Assembly (NCBI GenBank): GCA_015655035.1
Contig: JAATFS010000311.1
Coordinates: 1 to 9,123, forward strand
Reading direction: 5' to 3'
From: Lysobacterales bacterium
GTDB taxonomy: Bacteria; Pseudomonadota; Gammaproteobacteria; Xanthomonadales; Xanthomonadaceae
DNA length: 9,123 bases
Shown here: positions 1 to 7,367 of the stretch, one piece after another
Position numbering within the stretch: the stretch's first letter is position 1
Layout of the letters: each line of letters starts with the position of its first letter
Position numbers and translations under genes: made by a program
The notes under the pieces: model-generated
Seen by the model: only the letters and a program-made list of their open reading frames with translations
The model's database searches: none
Told to the model about the DNA's origin: nothing

Positions 1-21
1 CCGGAGCCGCTTGCGCGCCTG

Positions 22-71
22 GCTGAAGGCTTCAGCTAGCAGGCGCGTGCCGTCGCACGTAGTGAGACGGC
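22..71. other. Leader with two short dyads upstream of the radical SAM gene
   Basis: Two inverted repeats lie just before the radical SAM start. GCTGAA/TTCAGC (22-27 and 31-36) has a 3-base loop, and GCCGTC/GACGGC (49-54 and 66-71) has an 11-base loop. Neither is followed by a T-run, so they do not look like standard intrinsic terminators. They could be the end of an upstream transcript or part of the leader. No convincing -35/-10 pair and no LexA-type operator was seen in bases 1-86. Confidence 0.3.
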
Positions 72-86
72 AACCGGCATCCTGGC

Positions 87-1334
87 GTGGTGAACGTTCT
101 CGACAAACTCGCCATTCTCGCCGACGCCGCCAAGTACGATGCCTCGTGTGCATCCAGCGGCGCGGACAAGCGCCATTCGCTGGGCACCGGCGGCATCGGC
201 AGCACCGAGGGCATGGGCATCTGCCACTCGTACACGCCGGATGGGCGCTGCGTGTCGTTGCTGAAGATCCTGCTGACCAATTTCTGCGTGTTCGACTGCG
301 TCTACTGCGTCAACCGCGTGTCCAGCAACGTGCGGCGTGCGCGCTTCACTCCGGAGGAGGTGGTCACGCTGACGCTGGATTTCTACAAGCGCAACTACAT
401 CGAGGGGCTGTTCCTCTCCAGCGGCATCATCCGCAATTCCGATTACACGATGGAGCAACTGGTCGAGGTGGCGCGGCAGCTGCGTGAGGAACATCGCTTT
501 GCCGGCTACATCCATCTCAAGACCATTCCCGATGCGGCGCCGGAATTGCTCGCCGCCGCTGGCCGTTATGCCGACCGCCTGAGCATCAATGTCGAGCTGC
601 CCACCGAGCAGGGGCTGGCGCGCCTGGCGCCGGAAAAGAATGTCGGTGGCATCCGTGCGGCGATGGGCGAGTTGCGCTGGCGTATCGAGGAAGGCAAGCA
701 GGCGCGCAAGGCGCAGAAGAAGCTCACGGCCAAGCCGCCACGGTTCGCTCCGGCGGGGCAGAGTACCCAGATGATCGTCGGTGCCGACGATGCGGACGAT
801 CGCAGCATCCTGCACACCAGCCAGAATCTCTATGGCAATTACCGTTTGCGGCGGGTGTATTACTCCGCGTTCAGTCCTATCCCCGATGCGTCGTCGGCAT
901 TGCCGCTGCAAGCGCCGCCGTTGCGGCGCGAGCATCGGTTGTATCAGGCCGATTGGCTGCTGCGTTTCTATGAGTTCAGTGTGGATGAGATTGCGCCGGC
1001 GCAGTCCGATGGCATGTTGGATCTGGAGGTGGACCCGAAGCTGGCGTGGGCACTGCGGCATCCGGAGCGGTTTCCGGTGGATCTGAACGCGGCGCCGCGC
1101 GAGATGTTGTTGCGGGTGCCAGGGTTGGGGACGCGTAATGCGGACCGGTTGTTGTTGTCGCGGCGGCATGGGCGGTTGCGGGTGGGGGATCTGGCGCGGT
1201 TGCGGTTGCCGATGAAGAAGGTGCTGCCGTTTGTGAGTGTGCTGGATCATCACCCGCGGCGGCGGTTGGATGATCCGCTGCGGTTGCGGGCGGAGTTGGC
1301 GCCTGCGCCTCGGCAGGGTGGGTTGTTTGATTGA
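87..1334 (+). CDS. Putative DNA modification/repair radical SAM protein (UdgX-associated)
   Basis: A 415-residue protein matching the radical SAM family named 'putative DNA modification/repair radical SAM protein', which commonly sits beside UdgX-type proteins. The 4Fe-4S/SAM motif CVFDCVYC is at residues 67-74 (C67, C71, C74; CX3CX2C). Before it are three more cysteines in blocks I recall as family-conserved: YDASC (C21) and GICHSYTPDGRC (C46, C55). GQSTQMIVGADD follows at about 224, then RRVYYSAFSPIPD at about 255. A C-terminal helix-hairpin-helix (VPGLGTRNADRLL, about 344-356) suggests DNA contact. The reaction is unknown; generating a 5'-deoxyadenosyl radical on a nucleic-acid substrate is inference. 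The start is a GTG at 87 directly followed by a second GTG at 90. Either fits the family N-terminus (VLDKLAILADAAKYD), and no strong ribosome site is seen. The 3' end is unusually rich in TTG and other G/T-rich codons. Confidence 0.92.
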   Translation: MVNVLDKLAILADAAKYDASCASSGADKRHSLGTGGIGSTEGMGICHSYTPDGRCVSLLKILLTNFCVFDCVYCVNRVSSNVRRARFTPEEVVTLTLDFYKRNYIEGLFLSSGIIRNSDYTMEQLVEVARQLREEHRFAGYIHLKTIPDAAPELLAAAGRYADRLSINVELPTEQGLARLAPEKNVGGIRAAMGELRWRIEEGKQARKAQKKLTAKPPRFAPAGQSTQMIVGADDADDRSILHTSQNLYGNYRLRRVYYSAFSPIPDASSALPLQAPPLRREHRLYQADWLLRFYEFSVDEIAPAQSDGMLDLEVDPKLAWALRHPERFPVDLNAAPREMLLRVPGLGTRNADRLLLSRRHGRLRVGDLARLRLPMKKVLPFVSVLDHHPRRRLDDPLRLRAELAPAPRQGGLFD

Positions 1335-1368
1335 GGTTTGGCTGGGTTTGGTCGGTGTTGCCTTTGCT

Positions 1369-1392
1369 GCATCTGCATCTGCATCCGCATCT
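1369..1392. repeat. Tandem hexanucleotide array, GCATCT x4
   Basis: Four 6-base units: GCATCT at 1369, 1375 and 1387, with one variant GCATCC at 1381. This is the first of three arrays on the left flank of the composite intergenic repeat. It starts 34 bases after the radical SAM stop codon. No coding role is apparent. Confidence 0.9.
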
Positions 1393-1395
1393 GCA

Positions 1396-1431
1396 GGTGA
1401 AGGTGAAGGTGAAGGTGAAGGTGAAGGTGCA
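1396..1431. repeat. Tandem hexanucleotide array, GGTGAA x5 plus GGTGCA
   Basis: Five perfect GGTGAA units (1396-1425) are followed by a variant GGTGCA (1426-1431), whose last bases begin the next array. A 6-base unit is a multiple of three, so any frame through it stays open as a dipeptide repeat. This explains the long spurious reading frames across the spacer. Confidence 0.92.
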
Positions 1432-1452
1432 AGAGCAAGAGCAAGAGCAAGA
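1429..1452. repeat. Tandem hexanucleotide array, GCAAGA x4
   Basis: Four perfect GCAAGA units run directly out of the GGTGAA array and stop 4 bases before the first hairpin of the core. Three different hexamers therefore sit almost end to end on the left flank. Confidence 0.92.
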
Positions 1453-1456
1453 GCTT

Positions 1457-1662
1457 TCGCGCCCGCAGGCGCGAGTCACTTTTGTCTTGCCAAAAGTAAC
1501 CAAAAGCGCCTTCGCCCGACGCGTGCCGGTGCGATAAGGCCGCACCGGTCCCCTGCGCTCCTCGCCGACGACGGCACGGCGCCCAAACTCGCTAACGCTC
1601 AAACAGGGCGCCTCTTCGGCCGCCCTCGGCTGCGGTGCTCGGCTCGCTTTGAGGGCGAGTCA
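1457..1662. repeat. Hairpin-rich core of a composite intergenic element
   Basis: This core sits between the left and right hexamer arrays and contains five inverted repeats read directly from the sequence. They are 1457-1463/1468-1474 (7 bp, loop CGCA), 1478-1483/1492-1497 (ACTTTT/AAAAGT), 1526-1533/1541-1548 (8 bp, 7-base loop), 1578-1584/1606-1612 (GGCGCCC/GGGCGCC) and 1621-1627/1651-1657 (CGCCCTC/GAGGGCG). An 8-base direct repeat GCGAGTCA (1471-1478 and 1655-1662) frames most of it. Reading frames through it look like artefacts. The conceptual translation (for example HFCLAKSNQK) resembles dispersed intergenic repeats I recall from Xanthomonadaceae and pseudomonads; that memory is unverified. 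It could be a non-autonomous mobile or REP-like repeat, or a structured RNA. No transposase and no clear terminal inverted repeats are present. Confidence 0.6.
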
Positions 1663-1680
1663 GATCAAAATCAATTGCAA

Positions 1681-1744
<64 letters not shown>

Positions 1745-1774
1745 GGGGAATTTCTTCGGGTTTGTGGGGTGGGG

Positions 1775-3196
1775 ATGTTCTGCGCTGAGGTGGTGCCAGG
1801 GTGGAGTCTCGAGGTCTGGCGGGGGCTGGCGCGGGCGGCCTGGTGTGCGCGGGTGGCGCCGGAGGCGTTGGTGTGGAATGGGGATGCGCAGGCGGGGCTG
1901 TTGCCGGGGCAGGCGGTGGATTCGATGCCGGCGGTGGTGCCGCCGCCGCGGGTGTCGCCTCAGTTCCTGCAGTTGGCCGGGGCGGTGTTGTGCCACCGCG
2001 ATCCACAGCGGCATGCGTTGTTGTATCGGTTGTTGTGGCGGATCGCGTCGGGGGAGCGCGGGCTGTTGGAGCGCGCTACCGATGAGGACGTGCATCGGGC
2101 CCGGCAGTGGGAAAAGGCGGTGCGGCGGGATAGCCACAAGATGAAGGCGTTCGTGCGCTTTCGCGAGGTGCCCGGGCCGGTGGAGACGTTCGTCGCCTGG
2201 TTCGAGCCGGAGCACTGCATCGTCGATCGGGTCGCGCCTTTTTTTGCGCGTCGTTTCGCGGGCATGCGCTGGGCGATCCTGACACCCTATCGCAGTGTGC
2301 GCTGGGACGGGACGGCATTGGAGTTCGGGGCTGGGGCGCTGCGCTCGGAGGTGCCGGCCGATGATGCGCAGGAGGCGTTGTGGCGTACGTATTACACGCA
2401 CATCTTCAATCCGGCGCGGTTGAATCCGACGATGATGCGGCAGGAGATGCCGCAGAAGTACTGGAAGAACCTGCCCGAGGCGCAACTGTTGCCTGGCCTG
2501 ATCCGCGAGGCCGGCGAGCGGGTGCGCGACATGGCCGAGCGAGCGCCGGAGCCGGTACGGCGGCGGGTGCCGGCGGCACCAGCCGCGCCTGCGCCTGCGT
2601 CGCTGGATACGATCCAGGGGCTGCGCGCAGCCGCGCGCGATTGCCGTCTTTGCGAGCTGTGGCAGCCGGCGACGCAGACGGTGTTCGGCGAAGGCCCGGT
2701 GCCGGCGGCGGTGATGGTGGTCGGGGAACAGCCCGGCGACCAGGAGGACCTCAGTGGCCGCCCGTTCGTCGGTCCCGCCGGGCGCGTGTTCGAGCGCGCG
2801 CTGGCCGAGCTGGGGCTGGATCGCAATGCGCTCTATCTCACCAATGCGGTCAAGCATTTCCGCTTCGAGCAGCGCGGCAAGCGGCGGTTGCATCGCAATC
2901 CGGAACGCAGCCATGTGCAGGCCTGTCGCGGCTGGTTGCAGGGGGAGTTGGTGCTGGTGCGGCCGCGCATCGTGCTGTGCCTGGGTGCGACGGCGGCACA
3001 GACGCTGCTGGGCACCGGCTTCCGGCTGATGCAGATGCGTGGGCAGATACTGCCACTGGAAGACGGTACCCAGGTGCTGGCGACGGTACATCCGTCGTGG
3101 ATTCTGCGGCGGCAGTCCGGGGAGTTGCAGGAACAGGCGTATCGCGACTTCGTGCACGATCTGCAGCCGCTACGGGCGTTGATCGCCACACAATAG
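1775..3196 (+). CDS. udgX: DUF4130 domain fused to UdgX-family uracil-DNA glycosylase domain
   Basis: A 473-residue two-domain protein. Residues about 1-250 match the DUF4130 / 'probable DNA metabolism protein' family, with the signature FNPARLNP (211-218) and MPQKYWKNLPEA (225-236). A Pro/Ala linker (about 257-277) leads to a UdgX-type domain. That domain has GEQPGDQEDLSG (317-328), VGPAG (332-336), KRRLH (369-373) and HPS (439-441). The cysteines C290, C293, C384 and C402 are placed as 4Fe-4S ligands. In characterised UdgX the His of the KRR-I/L-H motif forms a covalent link to the abasic site after uracil excision; the equivalent here is H373. The role is therefore probably capture or excision of uracil in DNA together with the radical SAM partner. 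ATG 1775 was chosen because the family N-terminus begins there. A GTG at 1769 is also possible, and the frame upstream is low-complexity repeat. The 5' third is G/T-rich. Confidence 0.92.
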   Translation: MFCAEVVPGWSLEVWRGLARAAWCARVAPEALVWNGDAQAGLLPGQAVDSMPAVVPPPRVSPQFLQLAGAVLCHRDPQRHALLYRLLWRIASGERGLLERATDEDVHRARQWEKAVRRDSHKMKAFVRFREVPGPVETFVAWFEPEHCIVDRVAPFFARRFAGMRWAILTPYRSVRWDGTALEFGAGALRSEVPADDAQEALWRTYYTHIFNPARLNPTMMRQEMPQKYWKNLPEAQLLPGLIREAGERVRDMAERAPEPVRRRVPAAPAAPAPASLDTIQGLRAAARDCRLCELWQPATQTVFGEGPVPAAVMVVGEQPGDQEDLSGRPFVGPAGRVFERALAELGLDRNALYLTNAVKHFRFEQRGKRRLHRNPERSHVQACRGWLQGELVLVRPRIVLCLGATAAQTLLGTGFRLMQMRGQILPLEDGTQVLATVHPSWILRRQSGELQEQAYRDFVHDLQPLRALIATQ

Positions 3197-3430
3197 TTGG
3201 GTGCATGGGCGGTTGTGGCCGTTTGCGTGTTCGTCGGATGCATTGCCGCTTGCGATGTCAACGGTCGCCGGATGCGCGCCGTGGCCGCAGCGAGGGGCAC
3301 GCTGAACCGCAGTTGCCGGTGGGCGGTTTCCTCAGGGGCGACAAACAGGTATGTTTTCTGCTGACGCTGCCGACAGGTGGCGATTTTCGCTGACGCGATT
3401 CCGTGGCAGCTCGTCCATTCTGGGTTTGGC
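3197..3430. other. Intergenic spacer upstream of the antiporter gene
   Basis: These 234 bases lie between the UdgX-fusion gene and the antiporter. A 62-codon Arg-rich frame (3205-3393, +) has no recognisable homology and is not called. A GTG at 3377 would extend the antiporter by 18 residues but is not favoured. No clear promoter, terminator or riboswitch fold could be supported by eye. The antiporter promoter presumably lies here. Confidence 0.4.
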
Positions 3431-5068
3431 ATGCATTCGATCGACGTAGTTCTGGCGATGCTGCTGGCAGTGGCTGCCAGTGGCTATCTGATCCGCATCA
3501 TTCCGTTCTCGTTGCCGTTGCCACTGGTGCAGATCGCATTGGGCGCAGTGATCGCCGGGGTATTCGACAAGGGTCACGAGCTGGAACCAGAGCTGTTCTT
3601 CCTGTTGTTCCTGCCGCCGCTGTTGTTCCTGGATGGCTGGCGCATTCCCAAGCAAGGCCTGTTCCGCGACAAGGGCGCGATCCTGGAGCTGGCGCTGGGG
3701 CTGGTGATATTCACCGTGATTGGCGCCGGTTTCCTGATCCACTGGATGATCCCGGCGATGCCGTTGGCAGTGGCCTTCGCGCTGGCGGCGATCATCTCGC
3801 CCACCGACCCGGTGGCGGTTTCGTCGATCGCCTCCAAGGTGCCGATTCCCAAGCGGTTGATGCACATCCTGGAAGGCGAGTCATTGCTCAACGATGCGTC
3901 GGGCCTGGTGTGCTTCCAGTTCGCGGTGGCGGCGGTGTTGACCGGCACGTTCTCGGTGGCGACCGCGTCGCTGACCTTCCTGTGGGTGGCGCTGGCCGGG
4001 CTGGCCGTTGGCGTGGCCACCACGTTCGGGCTCAGCCGGATTCAGGGCTGGATCTGGCGTCACTTCGGCGAAGAGCCGGGATCGGCCATCCTGGTCAATC
4101 TGCTGACGCCCTTTGCGGCCTATCTGCTGGCCGAGGTGATGCATGCCTCCGGCATCCTGGCGGCGGTGGCGGCCGGCATCACCATGAGCTACGTCGAGCT
4201 CAGCGGTGCGGCGCCGGGGATCATGCGGGTGCAGCGTTCGGCGGTATGGGACACCGTGCAGTTCACCTTCAACGGCATCATCTTCGTGCTGCTGGGCGAG
4301 CAGTTGCCGGGCATCCTCGAGGGTGCGGTGCACAGCGTGCAGGAAGCCGGTCATCTGAACCCGTGGTGGCTGGTGGTGTACGTGCTGGTGATCAGCGCCA
4401 CGCTGGCGGCGTTGCGTTTCATCTGGGTGTGGCTGTCGCTGCGCTGGAACATCATCAAGGCGCAGCGGCGCGGCGAGCAGCACCTGAGCCCGCCGTGGCG
4501 GATCATCGTGGCCACGTCGCTGGCGGGCGTGCGCGGCACCATCACCCTGGCCGGCGTGCTGACGCTGCCGCTGGCGATGAACGACGGCACGCCGTTCCCG
4601 GCACGGCAACTGGCGATCTTCCTGGCGGCCTCGGTCATCCTGGTATCGCTGGTGACCGCCAGCATCGCGCTGCCGCGTTTGCTCAAGGGCCTGGAGTTCC
4701 CCGAGGAATCCGACGTGCAGCAGGAAGAGGACCTGGCGCGCAAGGCATCGGCGCAGGCGGCACTGGAGGCAGTGGAAAAGCTACGCCAGAAGCTGGTCGA
4801 GGATGTCGCCAACGTCGAGCGCTACAACGAAGCCGCCAACCGGGTAAGCCAGCTGTACCAGCGCAAGCTGGGAGCCACCGACCTGGCCGAGACCAATCCG
4901 GAAGAGGCGCGTGCATTCGAACAGGCGACGCGGCAGTTCCGCAACGCCGGCTTGCAGGCCGAGCGCAACGAGCTGTTCAAGCTGGCTCGGCACCGGCTGA
5001 TCTCCGACGAGCTGTCGCGGCGGCTGGTGCGCAACCTGGACCTGATCGAGGCGCGGCAACGCAGCTGA
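3431..5068 (+). CDS. Na+/H+ antiporter, CPA1 family (YjcE/NhaP type)
   Basis: A 545-residue inner-membrane cation/proton antiporter, co-linear with E. coli YjcE (about 549 residues). Hydrophobic segments fill residues about 5-420. The motif SPTDPVAVSS (123-132) and the EGESLLNDAS block (148-157) are present; the latter carries the N154-D155 ion-binding pair typical of electroneutral CPA1 exchangers. Later family blocks are FNGIIFVLLGEQLPGIL (280-296) and AGVRGTITLAGVL (365-377, with R368). A charged cytoplasmic tail (about 421-545), rich in Glu, Lys and Arg, is probably helical. The role would be pH and Na+ or K+ homeostasis; the exact cation is not predictable. ATG 3431 aligns with the family N-terminus, although its ribosome site is weak. 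The gene converges on the YjiK-like gene with a 14-base gap and no obvious terminator. Confidence 0.94.
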   Translation: MHSIDVVLAMLLAVAASGYLIRIIPFSLPLPLVQIALGAVIAGVFDKGHELEPELFFLLFLPPLLFLDGWRIPKQGLFRDKGAILELALGLVIFTVIGAGFLIHWMIPAMPLAVAFALAAIISPTDPVAVSSIASKVPIPKRLMHILEGESLLNDASGLVCFQFAVAAVLTGTFSVATASLTFLWVALAGLAVGVATTFGLSRIQGWIWRHFGEEPGSAILVNLLTPFAAYLLAEVMHASGILAAVAAGITMSYVELSGAAPGIMRVQRSAVWDTVQFTFNGIIFVLLGEQLPGILEGAVHSVQEAGHLNPWWLVVYVLVISATLAALRFIWVWLSLRWNIIKAQRRGEQHLSPPWRIIVATSLAGVRGTITLAGVLTLPLAMNDGTPFPARQLAIFLAASVILVSLVTASIALPRLLKGLEFPEESDVQQEEDLARKASAQAALEAVEKLRQKLVEDVANVERYNEAANRVSQLYQRKLGATDLAETNPEEARAFEQATRQFRNAGLQAERNELFKLARHRLISDELSRRLVRNLDLIEARQRS

Positions 5069-5082
5069 GATGGCCGTGCGCC

Positions 5083-6003
5083 TCAGGACTTGCCGGGGCG
5101 CAGCCGGTAGAACAGATTCGGCTCGCTGACCACATACAGGTTGCCCTGGTCGTCCAGGGTCACCCCTTCGGGTTGTGGCATCGGTAGCGACCAGCGCTCG
5201 CTGGACAGGCTGCGCCAGCTCACCGGGGTGCCGTCGAGCGTGAGCTCCGCCAGCAATTGCGATTCGTCGCTGAGCAGCAGCAGGTGACGGTGCCTGGCAT
5301 CGAATTCCAGGCTGGACAGGTCGGTGGCGAAGGGCAGGCGGCGCAGCCACGCGCTGAGATCGCGCTGATGTACCGGGCCACCAGCGGCGATGCCTTGAAG
5401 TTGGTACAGGCCGGCGGGGGCGCGTTCCTTGCTGATGTACAAGGTGTCGCTGCTGCGGTCGTAGGCCATCCCTTCGGGGCCGTTGTTGCCGGCATCGGCC
5501 ATCGTCAACGGCACCACGCGCGATTGCGTCGTATCGATCGGGCCATCGCGGGCGGGCAACGTCGCCACGATCACCGATCGCCTGCCTTCTTGCAGCAACG
5601 CAACGCGATCGCCGCCCAACCAGGCGATTGCCTCGACATCCGATGCGCCCCGCAGGCGATGCCGGCGCAGCACCTGGCCGTCGCGGTCCAGTACCAGCAC
5701 GGTGGAGGGGCGGTTGAGCACCGCCAGCAGATGGCCGTGGTCGCTATCGAACGCCAGCCCGGACAGGTTGTCGTCCACACCTTGCAGCCGGACGCCTTCC
5801 AGATCGAAGCGGTAGCCGGGCAGCCACAGGCTGGCGCCTTGCCAGCGCGGCTGGTTCCAGGCCACGTCCGGCTGGGCGCCGCTGCTCCAGCGCAGCGCAC
5901 GGTTATCCAGATGGAAGAACCGCACGGCCACATAGGCCAGGCCAAGCGCCGCGACCAACGCCACGAGGAGGATCGATCCCCAATACCACCACCGCTTGCG
6001 CAC
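5083..6003 (-). CDS. SdiA-regulated domain (YjiK-like) membrane-anchored beta-propeller protein
   Basis: A 306-residue protein. A short basic N-terminus (MRKRWW) and one hydrophobic segment (about 9-29) suggest an anchored periplasmic protein. The remainder shows the repeated blade motifs of the SdiA-regulated/YjiK family: NLSGLAFD (79-86), DVEAIAW (122-128), GPEGMAYD (175-182), DLSSLEFD (228-235) and QPEGVTLD (277-284), then NLYVVSEPN (288-296). The molecular function of the family is unknown. The name comes from E. coli genes responding to the LuxR-type regulator SdiA, and no such control is shown here. The start is GTG, supported by GGGAG seven bases upstream. It lies 19 bases downstream of the DUF3297 gene on the same strand, so co-transcription is likely. 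Confidence 0.9.
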   Translation of the reverse strand: MRKRWWYWGSILLVALVAALGLAYVAVRFFHLDNRALRWSSGAQPDVAWNQPRWQGASLWLPGYRFDLEGVRLQGVDDNLSGLAFDSDHGHLLAVLNRPSTVLVLDRDGQVLRRHRLRGASDVEAIAWLGGDRVALLQEGRRSVIVATLPARDGPIDTTQSRVVPLTMADAGNNGPEGMAYDRSSDTLYISKERAPAGLYQLQGIAAGGPVHQRDLSAWLRRLPFATDLSSLEFDARHRHLLLLSDESQLLAELTLDGTPVSWRSLSSERWSLPMPQPEGVTLDDQGNLYVVSEPNLFYRLRPGKS

Positions 6004-6022
6004 CCGGTCGCTCCCGTTGCCG

Positions 6023-6265
6023 TTACTTGGTTTCGAGGAAATAGGGCACGACGTCGCCCTTGATCTTCATCGTCATCGGGTTGCCACGGCGGTCGCGCGC
6101 CTTGCCGACCTGCACCTTGATCCAGCCTTCGCTGACCGAGTATTCCTCGACGTTGTCGCGCTCCACGCCATTGAAGCGCACGCCTACGCCGCGCTCCAGC
6201 GCTTCGGCGTCGTGGAACGGGCTTTGCGGATTGATGGCGAGGTGATCGGGGGGCGTCTGGCTCAT
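6023..6265 (-). CDS. DUF3297 family protein
   Basis: An 80-residue soluble protein matching DUF3297 over essentially its full length. Recognisable blocks are TPPDHLAINPQSPFHD (4-19), GVGVRFNGVERDNVEEYSVS (26-45), EGWIKVQVGK (46-55) and GNPMTMKIKGDVVPYF (61-76). The function of the family is unknown. ATG 6265 starts exactly at the usual family N-terminus (MSQTPPD). The frame is open further upstream to 6388, with another ATG at 6307. That stretch is not family-like, and a candidate promoter -10 sits just upstream of 6307. It is probably the first gene of a two-gene unit with the YjiK-like gene. Confidence 0.92.
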   Translation of the reverse strand: MSQTPPDHLAINPQSPFHDAEALERGVGVRFNGVERDNVEEYSVSEGWIKVQVGKARDRRGNPMTMKIKGDVVPYFLETK

Positions 6266-6309
6266 TCGAATGCGGGCATGAGGGCCGGGATGGCCGTCTT
6301 CAGCCATAC

Positions 6310-6337
6310 AGGATAAAGCGCTGCGCCAGGATGACCA
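6310..6337 (-). promoter_or_regulatory. Candidate promoter for the DUF3297-YjiK pair
   Basis: On the minus strand TGGTCA (6337-6332) and TATCCT (6315-6310) are separated by 16 bases. Each matches the sigma-70 hexamers at 4 of 6 positions. Transcription starting near 6303 would give a leader of about 38 bases before ATG 6265 and would exclude the upstream ATG at 6307. Judged by eye only. Confidence 0.3.
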
Positions 6338-6485
6338 GTGCTGGCTCGCCGCCACGTGCCGGCAGGGCCGGGAGTTCGACGACCTCACGCCTGCCGATTA
6401 GGCGTCCTTTCACGCGATGGGCGCTTGTTTCCTCCACGCCAACCCCCACACTGCGCTTCATTCCCGACTTTCCGATGCCGCCGCC

Positions 6486-7031
6486 ATGCCCGACAACAGT
6501 GCCGATTACGAAGACGAAGAGGGCCTGATCTCCGATTTCGACGACGTCGACGACCATCCTGCGCGGGTGTGGAACCTGCTGCTGCTGATCAATCCCGGCG
6601 ACGAGGAGACCGCGCTGCGGCAATTCGATGCCTGGCGCGAGGCGATGGGCGGCGAGGAGGGCGACAGCAGCGACGAACGCTGGTTGCTGGCGCTGCGCGA
6701 CGTGATCGACTGGACCTCCGGATTCCAGGTGGCCGAGGACGATCCGGAAGCGTTGGTCACCGCGATCGGCGAGCTGGCCGCGCGCTGGAACCTGCGCATC
6801 GACTGGGGCGGCGACCTGGACGACGAAGAATTCGCCGAGGCGATGGAGGTGCCGGACCTGTTGTCGGTGGCCTACGACCGCCTGCGCGAACACGGCTATT
6901 CGCTATGGAACTGGAATACCGGCGGCGAAGGCCTTGCCGGCTGGGTCGCGCTCAGCCGCGACGATGAAGCGATGATGGCGTTGACCTCGTTGCTGGGTGT
7001 GGAAGTGCGGCCCGGCAACGACGCGTTCTGA
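6486..7031 (+). CDS. Acidic protein of unknown function, probably DUF6630 family
   Basis: A 181-residue soluble protein with a strongly acidic N-terminus (about residues 7-24, rich in Asp and Glu). It then has an aromatic-rich body: RVWNLLLLINPGDEE, ERWLLALRDVIDW, LAARWNLRIDWGG and GYSLWNWNTGGEGLAGWVAL. The Trp-rich pattern and length fit what I recall of DUF6630, but that name is tentative. No catalytic motif, signal peptide or membrane segment is seen. ATG 6486 is preferred. The frame is open from an ATG at 6417, but that extension (residues such as HANPHTALHSR) lacks the character of the body and has no ribosome site. The gene faces away from the DUF3297 gene and converges on the DUF4031 gene with a 42-base gap. 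Confidence 0.8.
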   Translation: MPDNSADYEDEEGLISDFDDVDDHPARVWNLLLLINPGDEETALRQFDAWREAMGGEEGDSSDERWLLALRDVIDWTSGFQVAEDDPEALVTAIGELAARWNLRIDWGGDLDDEEFAEAMEVPDLLSVAYDRLREHGYSLWNWNTGGEGLAGWVALSRDDEAMMALTSLLGVEVRPGNDAF

Positions 7032-7038
7032 TGCCGGT

Positions 7039-7071
7039 CGGGAGGCGCGTTCGCCGCGTCGCCCACTCCCG
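7039..7071. terminator. Possible bidirectional stem-loop between convergent genes
   Basis: CGGGAG (7039-7044) pairs with CTCCCG (7066-7071), and a smaller GGCG/CGCC hairpin (7044-7047 and 7052-7055) lies inside. It fills the gap between the convergent acidic protein gene and the DUF4031 gene. No T-run follows on either strand, so it is weak as an intrinsic terminator. Confidence 0.3.
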
Positions 7072-7073
7072 GA

Positions 7074-7358
7074 TCAATCCGCCACCACGCGCGCCTGCAA
7101 CCGCGCATTGGCGATCAAGCGTTTAAGCAGGTCGCGGTCGGTGTGGCGCGAGATCGGCACTACGCCGAGCCGGATCGCCTCTTCACGCAAGGCCGCCGGC
7201 ACGTCGTAGTGCGCGCCGCTGGCCTTGTTCTGGAACGCGCGCCGGGGAATGCCCAGGCGCGCGGCCATCGCATGCAGCTCGTCCAAGGTGTCGGCGAGCA
7301 GGTGCGCCCAGCGCTGGCCGCGCCAGGAATGCACGGCATCGTCGACATAGACCGCCAT
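7074..7358 (-). CDS. DUF4031 domain-containing protein
   Basis: A 94-residue protein matching DUF4031 over its length. It starts with the typical MAVYVDDAVHSWRGQRWAHL, followed by ADTLDELHAMAARLGIPRR (22-40) and HYDV. The basic C-terminal half ends in LLKRLIANARLQARVV. The function of the family is unknown, and it is usually a small stand-alone cytoplasmic protein. It begins 9 bases after the stop codon of the upstream hypothetical gene on the same strand. No Shine-Dalgarno sequence is visible before its ATG, which fits translational coupling to the upstream gene. Confidence 0.9.
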   Translation of the reverse strand: MAVYVDDAVHSWRGQRWAHLLADTLDELHAMAARLGIPRRAFQNKASGAHYDVPAALREEAIRLGVVPISRHTDRDLLKRLIANARLQARVVAD

Positions 7359-7367
7359 GGCGGCGGT

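Noticed and set aside
36..1253. 405-residue minus-strand frame opposite the radical SAM gene
   Set aside because: It is antisense to a protein with intact family motifs, and its translation is His/Arg/Gln-rich with no recognisable domain.
3205..3393. Small Arg-rich frame (62 codons) before the antiporter
   Set aside because: It has no ribosome site and no recognisable homology, and it is the tail of a longer shadow frame. The evidence is insufficient to call a gene.
3377..3430. GTG start for the antiporter 18 codons upstream
   Set aside because: ATG 3431 matches the N-terminus of YjcE-type antiporters, and the extension is not membrane-like or family-like.
3403..5187. 594-residue + strand frame overlapping the antiporter
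   Set aside because: It is out of frame with a clear CPA1 antiporter. Its composition (Gly, Arg, Ala, His) is typical of a +1 shadow.
6266..6388. N-terminal extension of the DUF3297 protein
   Set aside because: The extra residues do not match the family, and the candidate -10 lies just upstream of the ATG at 6307, leaving it no leader.
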